NCBI RefSeq assembly: GCF_004322855.1
Contig: NZ_CP036402.1
Span: forward strand, 3,286,001 to 3,350,000
Direction: 5' to 3'
From: Egibacter rhizosphaerae
GTDB lineage: Bacteria; Actinomycetota; Nitriliruptoria; Euzebyales; Egibacteraceae
DNA: 64,000 bases
Shown here: piece by piece, positions 50,619 to 63,024 of the stretch
How the letters are laid out: the number at the start of each line of letters is the position of its first letter
Position numbering within the stretch: position 1 is the stretch's first letter
Notes under the pieces: model-generated
Seen by the model: only the letters and a program-made list of their open reading frames with translations
Told to the model about the DNA's origin: nothing
Database searches by the model: none
Position numbers and translations under genes: made by a program

Positions 50619-51742
50619 GCCGCTCTCGGAAGTTCGCGAGCCGCCCCCGGAAGGTCGCGTCCATCCTCGCCCTCGCCACGGTGCTCGCCGTGCTGGTCGC
50701 CGCGTGCGAGGACGAAGAGGAACCGCTCGACCTGGCCGATGACCCCGAGGAGGAGGAACCCGACGCGGAGGAGCCCGCGGACCCCGACGACGAGGAGGAC
50801 GAAGAGCCCGAGGCGGACGACCCCGAGGACGAGGAGGACCCGGGGGAGGACGACGCTCCCGACGGCTCGGGTGAGCTCGCCAGCATCACGGTCGGCGACA
50901 TCCAGGGGATCCCCTCGACGTTCCTCCAGTTCGCCGTCGACGAGGGCTTCCTGGAGGACGAAGGGCTCGACGTTACCGTCGAGCCGAATCCCGGGGGAGC
51001 GGCGAACATCCCCGGCGTCGAGTCCGGCGAGTTCGAAATCGCCGGGTCCAACGTGATCTCGGTGTACCTGGCCCGGGCGGAGGGGCTGCCGATGCAGATG
51101 GTCAGCGCCGGCACCTTCGCCACGGAGGAGCCCGACGAGGACTTCTCCCACATCCTGGTCCCCGAGGACAGCGACATCGAGGAGCCCACCGACCTCGAGG
51201 GCCGCTCCGTGGCGGTCAACACGCTCGCGAACATCGCCGAGGTCACCATCCGTGCTGCGCTGGAGCGCAACGACGTCGAGCACTCGGACATCGAGTTCGT
51301 CGAGATGGGATTCCCGGACATGGTGCCGGCGGCCCTCGACGGCGAGATCGACGCGGTCCACGTCATCGAGCCGTTCCAATCGATCGGCTGGGACCAGGGC
51401 ATGCGCGAGATCATCGCCCCGTACGCCGAAACCGAGCCAGGCCTCGCCATCGGGTCGTACTTCTCCTCCGACGAGTACATCGAGGAGAACCCGGAGGTGA
51501 TCGACAGCTTCATCGCCGGGGTCAGCGCCGGCGGCGAGTACGTCGAGGAGAACCCCGAGGAGTTTCGTGACGCGCTCGTCGAGCTCGCCGACCTCGACCC
51601 CGAGGTTGCTGACGGCGCCAACCTGCCCGCCTGGGGCGGGCCCGTCGACACCGAGTCGGCGGAGCTGCTCAGCGAGTACATGGTCGAGTTCGACCTCTTC
51701 GACGAGGCTCCGCCCACCGACGAGGTGATCTACCAGCCGTAG
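50615..51742 (+). CDS. NMT1/SsuA-type substrate-binding lipoprotein
   Basis: 375 aa, GGGAGGAA before the ATG, in ATGA overlap with the ATPase. Lipobox VAAC near residue 31, then ~55 residues that are mostly Asp, Glu and Pro. The binding domain has ITVGDIQGIPSTFLQFAVDEGFLEDEGLDVTV and VESGEFEIAGSNVISVYLA, followed by LEGRSVAVNTLANIAEVTIRAAL and MVPAALDGEIDAVHVIEPF, all typical of NMT1/taurine-type proteins. The ligand is unknown; it is expected to be processed by the co-transcribed amidohydrolase. It completes a full importer. Confidence 0.88.
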   Translation: MSRSRKFASRPRKVASILALATVLAVLVAACEDEEEPLDLADDPEEEEPDAEEPADPDDEEDEEPEADDPEDEEDPGEDDAPDGSGELASITVGDIQGIPSTFLQFAVDEGFLEDEGLDVTVEPNPGGAANIPGVESGEFEIAGSNVISVYLARAEGLPMQMVSAGTFATEEPDEDFSHILVPEDSDIEEPTDLEGRSVAVNTLANIAEVTIRAALERNDVEHSDIEFVEMGFPDMVPAALDGEIDAVHVIEPFQSIGWDQGMREIIAPYAETEPGLAIGSYFSSDEYIEENPEVIDSFIAGVSAGGEYVEENPEEFRDALVELADLDPEVADGANLPAWGGPVDTESAELLSEYMVEFDLFDEAPPTDEVIYQP

Positions 51743-52344
51743 CCTCCGCCGTCGTGTCCGCGGGACCAGTCGAGGATCCCAGGCAGAACCCGAACTCGAA
51801 CTGACTATGTCGAGCTGGCCAACCGTCTGGTCGACCGCGGGCATGCGGTCACCATCTACCAGCCCGGCGAGCGGCCGAAGACGACCGCGCGCCCCGGCGG
51901 CAGCAGCAGCCGCTCGCGCGAGCTTCGCCACCTCGAGGGCTCAGCTCGCTGGGACCACGGCTCGACGATGTCTCACTGCTCGATCGTGGTATTCCGAGGT
52001 CGCTATCGCCAGCTCGCCTCGCTAAGCGGACGAGGCGGTGGGTCGCGCCCGCGGTGCTGGTGCTCGTCGTGCCGCTGAGCCTGTGGCTGCTGGGCGCGTC
52101 GGTGCGCGACGCGGTGCGCGAGGATCGCTCGCAGGGGGACGCCACCCGACGCGCGAGTCGGTGCGGCGGCATCCGTGCGATGTGCGACTCGTCGCCGACG
52201 GGGACGAGGACGCCCCACCGGCGAGGACGATCCGCTCAGCGTGTATGCTGAACTGGTTACTAGTAGACCGGCCCTTCAGCGGAGGCCGGGCGCGTCGACG
52301 GGGTCACCTAGGTATAGCGAGTTCAGTAGAGGAGGTTTGCGCCC
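51743..52344 (+). other. 602-bp stretch with scraps only
   Basis: At 51803-51889 an open piece encodes DYVELANRLVDRGHAVTIYQ followed by Pro-Gly, resembling the start of GT4-type glycosyltransferases after the first strand. It ends without continuation. At ~52025-52130 another open piece encodes a hydrophobic helix (VAPAVLVLVVPLSLWLLGAS) with charged flanks. Inverted 7-mers CTGAACT (52249-52255) and AGTTCAG (52320-52326) flank the region before the next small gene. No complete gene is supported. Confidence 0.4.
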
Positions 52345-52512
52345 ATGCCGACACGCCCCTCCGTCGCCACCTCCTCCCCGATGCCGCGGCGCCTTGCCCT
52401 GCTCGCTGCGTGTGGTGCCGCAGCGCTGCTCCTGGTCACCGCCGCGACGTACGCTGTGAACGCCTCCGGGGTCGACCTCGCCCGCGCCTTGCCCGCGGAC
52501 GAGGTCCCGTAG
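52345..52512 (+). CDS. 55-aa single-span membrane peptide
   Basis: A short gene with a strong ribosome site AGGAGG (52330-52335), 9 bp before the ATG. The product MPTRPSVATSSPMPRRLALL ... ALPADEVP has one hydrophobic helix (~residues 16-37: LALLAACGAAALLLVTAATYAV) after a positively charged start, so it may be a signal-anchored or secreted peptide. It ends 15 bp before the ATG of the giant surface protein and may be its leader or partner. No family is recognised. Confidence 0.5.
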   Translation: MPTRPSVATSSPMPRRLALLAACGAAALLLVTAATYAVNASGVDLARALPADEVP

Positions 52513-52527
52513 CATGCGGGTGTCCTG

Positions 52528-56019
<3,492 letters not shown>

Positions 56020-56046
56020 CGCGAGACCCGGATCGGAGCCTGCCGC

Positions 56047-56685
56047 ATGGGCGCCACGCCGAAGGAGCAGCGGCCCTACCCCCACCACGCCCGTGATCGG
56101 GCCGCGGGGGACCGTCGCCGCGGGCAGATCCTCGAGGCGGCGATCGACGAGCTCGCCGAGCGCGGCTGGCACGCGGCGAGCGTGCAGGGCGTTGCCGTTC
56201 GGGCCGGCACGAAGCCACCCACGGTGCTGCACCACTTCCGCAACAAGCCGACGCTGCTGCTGGCCGCGCTGGAGCACGCCGACGCGGAGGCACAGCGGCT
56301 GATGGAGGCCGAGACCGGCGCCGCCGCGCCGACCGGCACCGCGGCACTGGACGCGGTCGTCGCGGTCGTCGAGCGCTACGTCGAGCGGCCGGCGCTGGCG
56401 CGCCTGTCGATCGGGGTCGCCCAGGAGGCCACCACGCCCGAGCACCCCGCCCACGATTGGGCCCGCGACCGACGAACAGCGATCCGTGAAGCGCTGGGGG
56501 CCTCGATCGCCGCTGGGGTGGCGGACGGCGAGCTGCGCGCCGACCTCGACGTGCCCACCGAGGCCGCCGACCTGTTTGCGGTGATCGAGGGCGCGGTCGC
56601 CCACTGGCTGGTCGAGCCCGAGGCGATCGACCCGGTCGCGACCACGCGGCGGCACGTGCACCGGCTCGTCGTGCCGGGTGGGTGA
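56047..56685 (+). CDS. TetR-family regulator
   Basis: 212 aa. The N-terminal helix-turn-helix covers residues ~22-70: RRRGQILEAAIDELAERGWH, VQGVAVRAGTKPPTVLHHF and RNKPTLLLAALEHAD, which is the standard TetR layout. The C-terminal domain is Ala/Glu-rich and lacks a specific subfamily mark. It follows the giant membrane protein gene by 27 bp in the same direction and could be co-transcribed. Ligand and targets are unknown. Confidence 0.83.
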   Translation: MGATPKEQRPYPHHARDRAAGDRRRGQILEAAIDELAERGWHAASVQGVAVRAGTKPPTVLHHFRNKPTLLLAALEHADAEAQRLMEAETGAAAPTGTAALDAVVAVVERYVERPALARLSIGVAQEATTPEHPAHDWARDRRTAIREALGASIAAGVADGELRADLDVPTEAADLFAVIEGAVAHWLVEPEAIDPVATTRRHVHRLVVPGG

Positions 56686-56828
56686 GGGCGCCCCGCGGGT
56701 GAGGCGGTCGCGCGCCGGTCCGCACGGCTTGCCGCGCCCGTCGCGTCGGCGCGTTCGGGCTGCCGGGGAAGCGCGGCGGTTCCTGGGTCGGGGCGGGGTG
56801 AACCTTCCCCGCTCCCGTGGACACGTTC

Positions 56829-56950
56829 AGGGTTGGGTGAACAGTGCCAGGGTGGGTTCGTCGTTGACCTCCTCGTGTTCGTAGCGGGCGGGGCTGCGCA
56901 TGTCGAGCGAGGTGTGTCGGCGGAGACGGGCGTCGGATCTGTCCGCGCCT
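56829..56950 (-). pseudogene. C-terminal remnant of an IS3-type transposase
   Basis: On the minus strand the frame ends DARLRRHTSLDMRSPARYEH and EEVNDEPTLALFTQP before TGA. R-R-H-T-S-L-x-M-R-S-P-x-x-Y-E is the usual end of IS3-family OrfB (rve integrase core). The DDE core itself is missing. The remnant lies next to a perfect hairpin at 56958-56989. The remaining part of the 56686-57027 gap shows nothing. Confidence 0.65.
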
Positions 56951-56957
56951 CTCCCTG

Positions 56958-56989
56958 TTGCGGACACTTGGTCTATCAAGTGTCCGCAA
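56958..56989. terminator. Perfect 13-bp hairpin beside the IS3 remnant
   Basis: TTGCGGACACTTG (56958-56970) and CAAGTGTCCGCAA (56977-56989) form a 13-bp perfect stem with a 6-base loop. It has no following T-run. It could stop transcription, or be an IS-derived structure, since TGTCCGC is a common type of IS3-element end; it may also influence the next gene's start at 57028. Confidence 0.45.
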
Positions 56990-57027
56990 GGAGCGACCGT
57001 CGGACAGTCCCGGTATGCTGCGGCGCC

Positions 57028-58746
57028 GTGCCCGTCGATGCCTCCCTTCGCACGGCGACCTCCTGGGTGCTCGCCGCGTTCACTGCCCTCGTGCCGCTCG
57101 TGTTCGCCCGCGGCGCGTTGCAGCCGATCATCACCCCCAAGGTCGTCGCGGTCCTCGTGGGTGGTGCCGTGCTGCTGGGGATGACGGTGGCCGCCATGGT
57201 GCGGGCGCGCCAGGTCGCGGTGCCCTCGAGCCCGGTGACCATCACCGCGGTGCTCCTGTTCGTGGTGATGCTGGTTACCGCCACCCGCAGTGAGGGAACG
57301 TGGCCGGTCCTGTGGGGCCCCGTCGACCGGGGTTCGGGCCTGCTCCTGTACCTCGCTCTCCTGATCGTGCTCTTGGCGACCCCGCCCCTGCTCGACGTCG
57401 TCGGGGTCCGTCGCGTGATCCACGCCATGTTGGCGGCGGCCGGGGTCGTCACCGCCTACGCCGCGTTGCAAGGCATCGGCGTCGACCCGCTCGGATGGCG
57501 CACCGACTTCCCGCAGGTCGCCACGCTGGGCAACCCCAACTTCGTCTCCGCGCTGCTCGGCATCGCGGTCCCGCTGGCGGCCTACACCGCCCTGCGGGCC
57601 GAGCTGGCATCGAGGGTCCGGGTCGGGGCCGGCGTGCTGGCGGTCGCGGCCTTCGCGGTCGCGGCGTGGACCGGCTCGGTGCAGGGGCCCATTGCGGCGG
57701 GGGGTGGGCTGGGCCTGCTGCTCGTGGTGTGGCTGGTCGATCGAGGCGGGGCTCGTGCGCGTGCGGCCGCGGGCGGCGTGATCGCCCTCGGTGCCGTCGG
57801 GGTCGTGGCGATCGTGGCCGGTCTGGCCGGCGTTGGGCCGGCATCGTTCCTCGCGACGCAGGCGGCCATCGGCCCGCGGCTGTTCTACTGGGAGGCCGCG
57901 CTCGGGATGCTGCGCGACGCTTCCGTGCTCGGGCAGGGCTTCGCGATGTACCCGTCGTACTACCGCACCTACCGGCCGGAGGGCGCCGCCGAGGAGCACG
58001 GCCTCGACCTCACCAACGACGCGGCGCACTCGGTGCCGCTGGAGATGCTCGCCCAGGGCGGGATCCTGCTCGGCCTCGCCTACGCGGCCTTTGTGATCGC
58101 CGTGGCGTTCGTGCTGGCACGCGGCGTGCTGGGCGCCAGCGGCGACCGACGACTGTTGCTCGGCGGTCTGGGTGGGGCATGGCTCGCCTACCAGGCCCAG
58201 TCGGTCGTCTCGATCGACGTGCCCCCGCTCGCGCTGTGGCACTGGGTGCTCGCGGGCCTCATCGTCGTCGTCGCGGGACCGGTCGGGAGTTGGGCCGTGC
58301 CGCGGGAGCCGACGTCGGCGCGGGGGCGCGCGTGGCAGCAGCGGCGGGGCGTCAGCCAGCTCCTCGGTGTGGCCCTGGGGGCGGTGTTGACCGTCGCGGC
58401 CCTCGCCCCCTTGTGGGCCGATCACCTGGCGGGAGAGGCCTCCGCGCGCGTGGAGGCGGGCGACGTCCCCGGTGCGCGGGAGGCCATCAACGGCGCGACC
58501 TCGGTCGTGCCGGGCCGACCCGATTACTGGATCATCGCGGCGCAGGCCGAGCTGGGGATGGGCAACGAGCAGGGCGCGCTCGACCGCTTCCGCGACGCCA
58601 TTAGCGCCGACCCCCGCGACTGGCCCGCGGCCGCGAACGCCGGCCGCACGGCGGACCGGCTCGACGCCCCGGAGGCCGACGAACTCTGGGAGCACGCCCG
58701 CGCGATCGAGCCCCAGGCCGACGAGTACCGCGAGGAGGCCGAGTAG
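57028..58746 (+). CDS. O-antigen ligase/polymerase-like membrane protein with TPR tail
   Basis: 572 aa from GTG 57028, 9 bp after a TATGCT box (57014-57019), so possibly leaderless. About 12 hydrophobic segments occur. The Wzy_C core includes GNPNFVSALLGIAVPLAAYTAL and the periplasmic loop with RLFYWEAALGMLRDASVLGQGF ... NDAAHSVPLEMLAQGGILLGLAY, the catalytic-loop pattern (Arg/His) of O-antigen ligases and bacterial oligosaccharyl ligases. The last ~100 residues form TPR-like helices (ARVEAGDVPGAREAINGATS; DRFRDAISADPRDWP). It likely links or polymerises lipid-borne glycans outside the membrane, in keeping with the downstream cell-wall genes. Confidence 0.8.
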   Translation: MPVDASLRTATSWVLAAFTALVPLVFARGALQPIITPKVVAVLVGGAVLLGMTVAAMVRARQVAVPSSPVTITAVLLFVVMLVTATRSEGTWPVLWGPVDRGSGLLLYLALLIVLLATPPLLDVVGVRRVIHAMLAAAGVVTAYAALQGIGVDPLGWRTDFPQVATLGNPNFVSALLGIAVPLAAYTALRAELASRVRVGAGVLAVAAFAVAAWTGSVQGPIAAGGGLGLLLVVWLVDRGGARARAAAGGVIALGAVGVVAIVAGLAGVGPASFLATQAAIGPRLFYWEAALGMLRDASVLGQGFAMYPSYYRTYRPEGAAEEHGLDLTNDAAHSVPLEMLAQGGILLGLAYAAFVIAVAFVLARGVLGASGDRRLLLGGLGGAWLAYQAQSVVSIDVPPLALWHWVLAGLIVVVAGPVGSWAVPREPTSARGRAWQQRRGVSQLLGVALGAVLTVAALAPLWADHLAGEASARVEAGDVPGAREAINGATSVVPGRPDYWIIAAQAELGMGNEQGALDRFRDAISADPRDWPAAANAGRTADRLDAPEADELWEHARAIEPQADEYREEAE

Positions 58747-58879
58747 GCGGCCTGGTGGCAGGCCGGGAGTCGTGCGCAGCCCCAGCCGGTCGCCGAATAT
58801 CCCGGGCTACCCACCACGCCCTCGCCCCGACCGTTCGTCATCCTGCCCGTGAGACCATCATCACGACGGGGAGCGGGAC

Positions 58880-60757
58880 ATGTCAGCGACGGCGGGAGTG
58901 GGCAGCGCGCGTCAACGGGTGCTTTGGATCGTGCTGGCGGCCATCGCGGCGCTGGGCGTTGCGTTGCTGTGGACATCGAGTGCGCAGGCGGCGGACGGGA
59001 CGGATCGGCTGGCGGGTGACGACCGGTTCGAGACCGCCATCGCGATCAGCCAGCACGCCTTCCCCGAAGGCGCCGACCGGCTGTACATCGCGCGGGCCTA
59101 CGGGTTCGCCGACGCGTTGGCGGCAGGTGCGCTCGACGACGGGCCGATCCTGTTGGTGCCCAGCGACGCCTCGGTGCCCGGGGCGGTGCTCGACGAGGTC
59201 GAGCGGCTCGATCCCGACTCGGTGGTGGCGCTCGGTGGGACGGGCGCGGTGAGCGACGCCGTGCTCGACCAGACGGCTGGCCCGCGCGAGACCGACCGGC
59301 TCGCCGGAGCCGACCGGTTCGAGACCGCGGCCGAGATCGCGGCGGCGGCCTATCCGAACGGCGCCGAGAAGGTGTACCTCGCGAACGCGTTCAGCTTCCC
59401 TGACGCGCTGGCGGCCGGCTCGTTGAGCGATGGGCCGATCCTGCTCGTGCCCGGCTCCGGTTCGGCGCCATCGGCCGTGACGGGCGCCATCAACGACATG
59501 AACCCCGACGAGGTCGTGGCGCTCGGCGGCAGCACCGTCGTCGGCAACGACGTGTTGACCTCGGCCGCGGGCGGGGTCAGCACCTCACGCCTCGCCGGTT
59601 CCGACCGCTACGAGACCTCTGCCCTGATCGCGCGCGCGGCCTTCCCGGACACCGCCGAGCGGGTCTATCTGGCACGCGCCGACGACTTCGCCGATGCGCT
59701 CGCCGCTGGCGCTCTGTCGGACGGGCCCGTGGTGCTGGTGCCCTCCACCGGCGCGATCCCGCAGACGGTGCGTGACGCGGTGGAGGCGATCCAGCCGATG
59801 GAGATCTTTGCCCTCGGCGGGACCGTGGCGGTCGGCGACGACGTGCTGGACGAGAGCGCGGAACTGCGTGCCGAGGACGTCGTGTTCCTCGAGGACCGTG
59901 AGGCCACCGACGGTGGTGGGCGCCGGTGGGACGAGGGGTCGGCGCAGGTCGACGGGCTGGAGTACGAGCGGTCGGTGTGGCGTATTGCTCGAGGGTCGCC
60001 CGGGTTCGCCGAGTACGACCTGGCTCGCGACTACGAGCGGTTCCGGGCCACGTTGGGGGTGCGGGACGACAGCACCAGCGACGCCGAGTTCCGGGTGATC
60101 GTCAGTACCGACGGCAACGAGCGGTTCCGCGATCGGGTGCGTTTGGGTGAGACCGTCGATCTTGATGTGGATCTCACGGACGCCCTGCGTCTTCGGATCG
60201 AGGTCGAGGGAATCGACGACACGGATCGCAGCGACAGCGTCGTGTTCGGCAACGCCCGAATCCTCCGCGACGCCGATCGCGACGTCGATCTCGCCCCGCT
60301 CGTCCGAGCGACCGATCGACCAGAGCGGCTCTGGCTAGACGATGACGAGGCGGTGCAGGGTGGGGGGCGTCGTTGGGACGAGGGGTCGGCGCAGGTCGAC
60401 GGGCTGGAGTACGAGCGGTCGGTGTGGCGTATTGCTCGAGGGTCGCCCGGGTTCGCCGAGTACGACCTGGCTCGCGACTACGAGCGGTTCCGGGCCACGT
60501 TGGGGGTGCGGGACGACAGCACGAGCGACGCCGAGTTCCGGGTGATCGTCAGTACCGATGGCAACGAGCGATTCCGCGATCGGGTGCGTCTGGGTGAGAC
60601 CGTCGATCTTGATGTGGATCTCACGGACGCCCTGCGTCTTCGGATCGAGGTCGAGGGAATCGACGACACGGATCGCAGTGACAGCGTCGTGTTCGGCAAC
60701 GCCCGAATCCTCCGTGACGCCGACCACGACTTCGACCTCAGCGACGTCGTCCGCTGA
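58880..60757 (+). CDS. CWB2-repeat cell wall protein with two NPCBM-like domains
   Basis: 625 aa. A signal peptide ends near residue 37 (SSAQA-AD). Three cell-wall-binding repeat 2 modules lie at ~40-130, ~135-225 and ~230-320, each starting RLAG.DRFETA or similar and containing Phe-x-Asp-Ala-Leu-Ala-Ala-Gly and VVALGG. After these, two NPCBM-like carbohydrate-binding domains (~343-465 and ~492-615) have GGRRWDEGSAQVDGLEYERS and SVVFGNARIL. The two copies differ by only a handful of residues. The protein should attach non-covalently to wall polymer and bind sugars. It sits among glycan-assembly genes. Confidence 0.87.
   Translation: MSATAGVGSARQRVLWIVLAAIAALGVALLWTSSAQAADGTDRLAGDDRFETAIAISQHAFPEGADRLYIARAYGFADALAAGALDDGPILLVPSDASVPGAVLDEVERLDPDSVVALGGTGAVSDAVLDQTAGPRETDRLAGADRFETAAEIAAAAYPNGAEKVYLANAFSFPDALAAGSLSDGPILLVPGSGSAPSAVTGAINDMNPDEVVALGGSTVVGNDVLTSAAGGVSTSRLAGSDRYETSALIARAAFPDTAERVYLARADDFADALAAGALSDGPVVLVPSTGAIPQTVRDAVEAIQPMEIFALGGTVAVGDDVLDESAELRAEDVVFLEDREATDGGGRRWDEGSAQVDGLEYERSVWRIARGSPGFAEYDLARDYERFRATLGVRDDSTSDAEFRVIVSTDGNERFRDRVRLGETVDLDVDLTDALRLRIEVEGIDDTDRSDSVVFGNARILRDADRDVDLAPLVRATDRPERLWLDDDEAVQGGGRRWDEGSAQVDGLEYERSVWRIARGSPGFAEYDLARDYERFRATLGVRDDSTSDAEFRVIVSTDGNERFRDRVRLGETVDLDVDLTDALRLRIEVEGIDDTDRSDSVVFGNARILRDADHDFDLSDVVR
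59911..60727 (+). repeat. Near-identical intragenic direct duplication (447-bp period)
   Basis: The segment at ~59911-60280 recurs at ~60358-60727, 447 bp (149 codons) apart, with only scattered single-base differences over ~360 bp. It encodes the two NPCBM-like domains. Such high identity suggests a very recent duplication or ongoing gene conversion. Confidence 0.88.
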
Positions 60758-60792
60758 CCCGCAGCGCGCTGCGCGACGATACCCGACTCCCG

Positions 60793-61180
60793 TCAGGGCC
60801 CAGCGAGCGGTGCGTACAGTCGGCGGTGGGACTCGACCATCGCCTCGATGCTGTAGCGGTGGCCGTTCGTCGTGGCGCCTTGTCCGAGCGCGGCGCAACG
60901 GTCGGCTCGTCGAGCAGCGTGCCCACGGCTTCGTGGAACGGCGCACCCTCCTCGCGCAGCAGGCCGTCCGCCTCGTGGACCAGGTCGGGCATGCCTCCCA
61001 CCGGTGTGGCCACCACCGGTAGACCGGCGAGCTGTGCTTCGGGGGCGAGGCCGAGACGCTGCCGGGCGTGGGCGCGGGAAGGTGTGCACGCGCGGGACAC
61101 GGCTCGGGCACACCCGGGGGAGTGGGCGAGCAGACCCGTCTTTGACGGTGTGGGAGTGCAGCACTCGGGCCGGTCGCGCC
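60793..61180 (-). pseudogene. Broken GT4-type glycosyltransferase
   Basis: On the minus strand, pieces in several frames follow glycosyltransferase order. VLHSHTVK comes first (N-terminal GT4 strand), then VHTF, then GLAPEAQLAGLPVVATPVGG and MPDLVHEADGLL (donor-binding E-x7-E region), and finally EAMVESHRRLYAPLAGP before TGA at 60793. The middle of the gene is missing and there are frame changes, so it cannot be functional. A short GC palindrome GCAGCGCGCTGC (60761-60772) lies between it and the CWB2 gene. The rest of 60758-61222 shows nothing else. Confidence 0.65.
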
Positions 61181-61222
61181 GGTGAGCTGCACGACACGCA
61201 CGACGCAGGTGCGGGGCGGTGA

Positions 61223-62677
61223 TTAACCCGCGGACCGGAAAGCGACGTGGATGCCCTCGGCAGACTCGGGAGAGATGATCATGCCCCGGCCCGTGCAGAA
61301 CTCCCCGGTCTCATCACAGTTGAACGCGGAGATCTTGGCGTGGTCGTCCGGGGCGGACACCTCGGGCCACGTCCAGTTGCAGTTGGGCTCGGACGTGTCG
61401 CAGATTCGCCACTCCTCGACCCCGTCGCCGGATCGGGCCACCCACCACTGCACGAGTTGCTGCTGCGTCACGTTGGCCGTAATCGTGATCTGCCTCGCGG
61501 GACCTGGGGTGTACGGGTAGGGGGCCCGCCCCTCGTACGTCGAGGGGACCGGAAGGGGTAAGTTCGACTGAACGAAGGGATCGTCGGCGCTGAGCCCGTC
61601 AGGCACGCCCTCGTCGAGGAGGTCTGCAACGGGCGTCGGAGTTTCCGCGTCGGCGGCCGCGGCCGCGAGTCGTTCGAGGCCGCCAGCCGAGATCGCCGCC
61701 TCCCCGCCCAGGACCTCGCCGCCTGCCCAGCGACCCGCGTGATCCCGGAGGAACCCCTCGAGGTCGTCGTCGTTCCCGTCCCGGGGGGTGAGGACAAGCA
61801 CGCCATCGCGTCGGGCGGCCAGAGCCCCCGCTGCGAGCGCATCCGGAAATGCCTCGCCGGTCGCGAGCACGAGCGGCACGCTGTCGTCGTGGCGACTCAA
61901 CGCCTCGTCGGCGACCGCTACGGAGGTCGCATAGCGTCCGGCTCCCGCATGACGTTCGACCAGGATGTCGAGCCCCTCGAGCTCGCGGACGACCGCCTCG
62001 TGGACCACGGCTTCGCCTCCAACGACGTGGATGCGCTCCACCTGGAGGTCGACCAGCGCCTCCTCGGTGACCGCGGGAAGCGAGTCTTCCTCGGTGAGCA
62101 GGACGGGCAACTGCTCTGGTGTCGCTGCGAGCGCCCCGGCGGACACGGCGTCGGGGAAGTCGCGGCCCGACGCGAGCGCGGCCTCACCGGTTTGCGCCCC
62201 GGCCATCCGGGCAGCTTCCGCCGCGGTCGCGAAGCGGTCTGCACCCGCGATCCGCCGGGTCGTGAGGCCGAGGGCGGCGAGCTCATCCTCCACCGCCGCG
62301 GGCAGTGTGGCCTCCCCACCGAGCAGCAGGACCTCCTCGCTGTCGAGTCGCTGCAGCTCAGCGACGACCTCCTGGGGGAGCCCGTCGCGGTTGGCGAGCA
62401 GCAGGGGTGCGTCCTCGGTTGCTGCCAGCACTGCCGCCGCGAGCGCGTCCGGATAGTCCCAGGCCGTGGCGAGCAGCACCGTGTCGGCCGACGACCAGTT
62501 CGACTCCGACACCGAGACGGCCGTTGCTACTCGATCAGCTCCCTCGGTGCGCGCCAGCTCGACGCTCGACGGGGCGAGGCCGAGCAAAGTGAGAGCCCCG
62601 ACCACGAGCGCGAGGAGGCCCGCCCGCGTCGAGCCCTGCTCGGGTCGTCCCGTGAGTCCGGCGTGGTGGGAACGCAT
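61223..62677 (-). CDS. CWB2-repeat cell wall protein with Cys-containing C-terminal domain
   Basis: 484 aa from ATG 62677. It starts in front of a signal-like hydrophobic stretch (GLLALVVGALTLLGLAPSS); the frame is open further upstream but without a better start. Three CWB2 modules span ~45-330 (GADRVATAVSVSESNW; IAGADRFATAAEAARMAG; HAGAGRYATSVAVADEAL), each with a F/Y-P-D-A-x-A-A/S segment. The C-terminal ~115 residues are a Trp/Tyr-rich beta region with four Cys (RICDTSEPNCNW, FNCDETGEFC) that may form disulfides outside the cell. This end is not assigned to a family. Confidence 0.83.
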   Translation of the reverse strand: MRSHHAGLTGRPEQGSTRAGLLALVVGALTLLGLAPSSVELARTEGADRVATAVSVSESNWSSADTVLLATAWDYPDALAAAVLAATEDAPLLLANRDGLPQEVVAELQRLDSEEVLLLGGEATLPAAVEDELAALGLTTRRIAGADRFATAAEAARMAGAQTGEAALASGRDFPDAVSAGALAATPEQLPVLLTEEDSLPAVTEEALVDLQVERIHVVGGEAVVHEAVVRELEGLDILVERHAGAGRYATSVAVADEALSRHDDSVPLVLATGEAFPDALAAGALAARRDGVLVLTPRDGNDDDLEGFLRDHAGRWAGGEVLGGEAAISAGGLERLAAAAADAETPTPVADLLDEGVPDGLSADDPFVQSNLPLPVPSTYEGRAPYPYTPGPARQITITANVTQQQLVQWWVARSGDGVEEWRICDTSEPNCNWTWPEVSAPDDHAKISAFNCDETGEFCTGRGMIISPESAEGIHVAFRSAG

Positions 62678-63024
62678 CGCTACCCTCTCTGCACTGCTCA
62701 CCAGTGCGCCGCCTTCAAGGTCTTGCAGGAACCATCCGCCCTCGGCCTGGCCGAGCACACGACGGGTGACGGGGCCGCCGTCGCTCGGGGTGTCGCGGAA
62801 GTACGTGCCCGAGCCGTCGCCCTGCTCCTGGTTGATTCGGTAAGCGACGAACGAGGTGTACTCGCTGCGGAGCGTTGACTGGGCCGTCAGCGCACCGCCC
62901 TGTAGGGGCACTATCGCAAACCGAGGGCACGTACTCGTGGTGGGTGAGGGGGGATGCTGGTCCCTGGCCGGCCTCCACGTGGACGTCCGGTCCTCGGCAA
63001 CCGGGGTTGCGGCCTCTGTGCGCG
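62678..63024. other. Intergenic stretch without recognised features
   Basis: A frame remains open on the minus strand up to 62911 in phase with the CWB2 gene, but it would place the signal sequence about 95 residues inside the protein and has no clear family resemblance. GAGAGGG just upstream of ATG 62677 can serve as ribosome site. No promoter boxes stand out. Confidence 0.5.

Noticed and set aside
60761-60772. Rho-independent terminator after the CWB2/NPCBM gene
   Set aside because: GCAGCGCGCTGC is a short self-complementary GC palindrome without a usable loop or T-run.
62678-62911. Upstream extension of the second CWB2 protein
   Set aside because: It would bury the signal sequence in the interior of the protein. 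The frame is open, but no family resemblance or ribosome site supports it.
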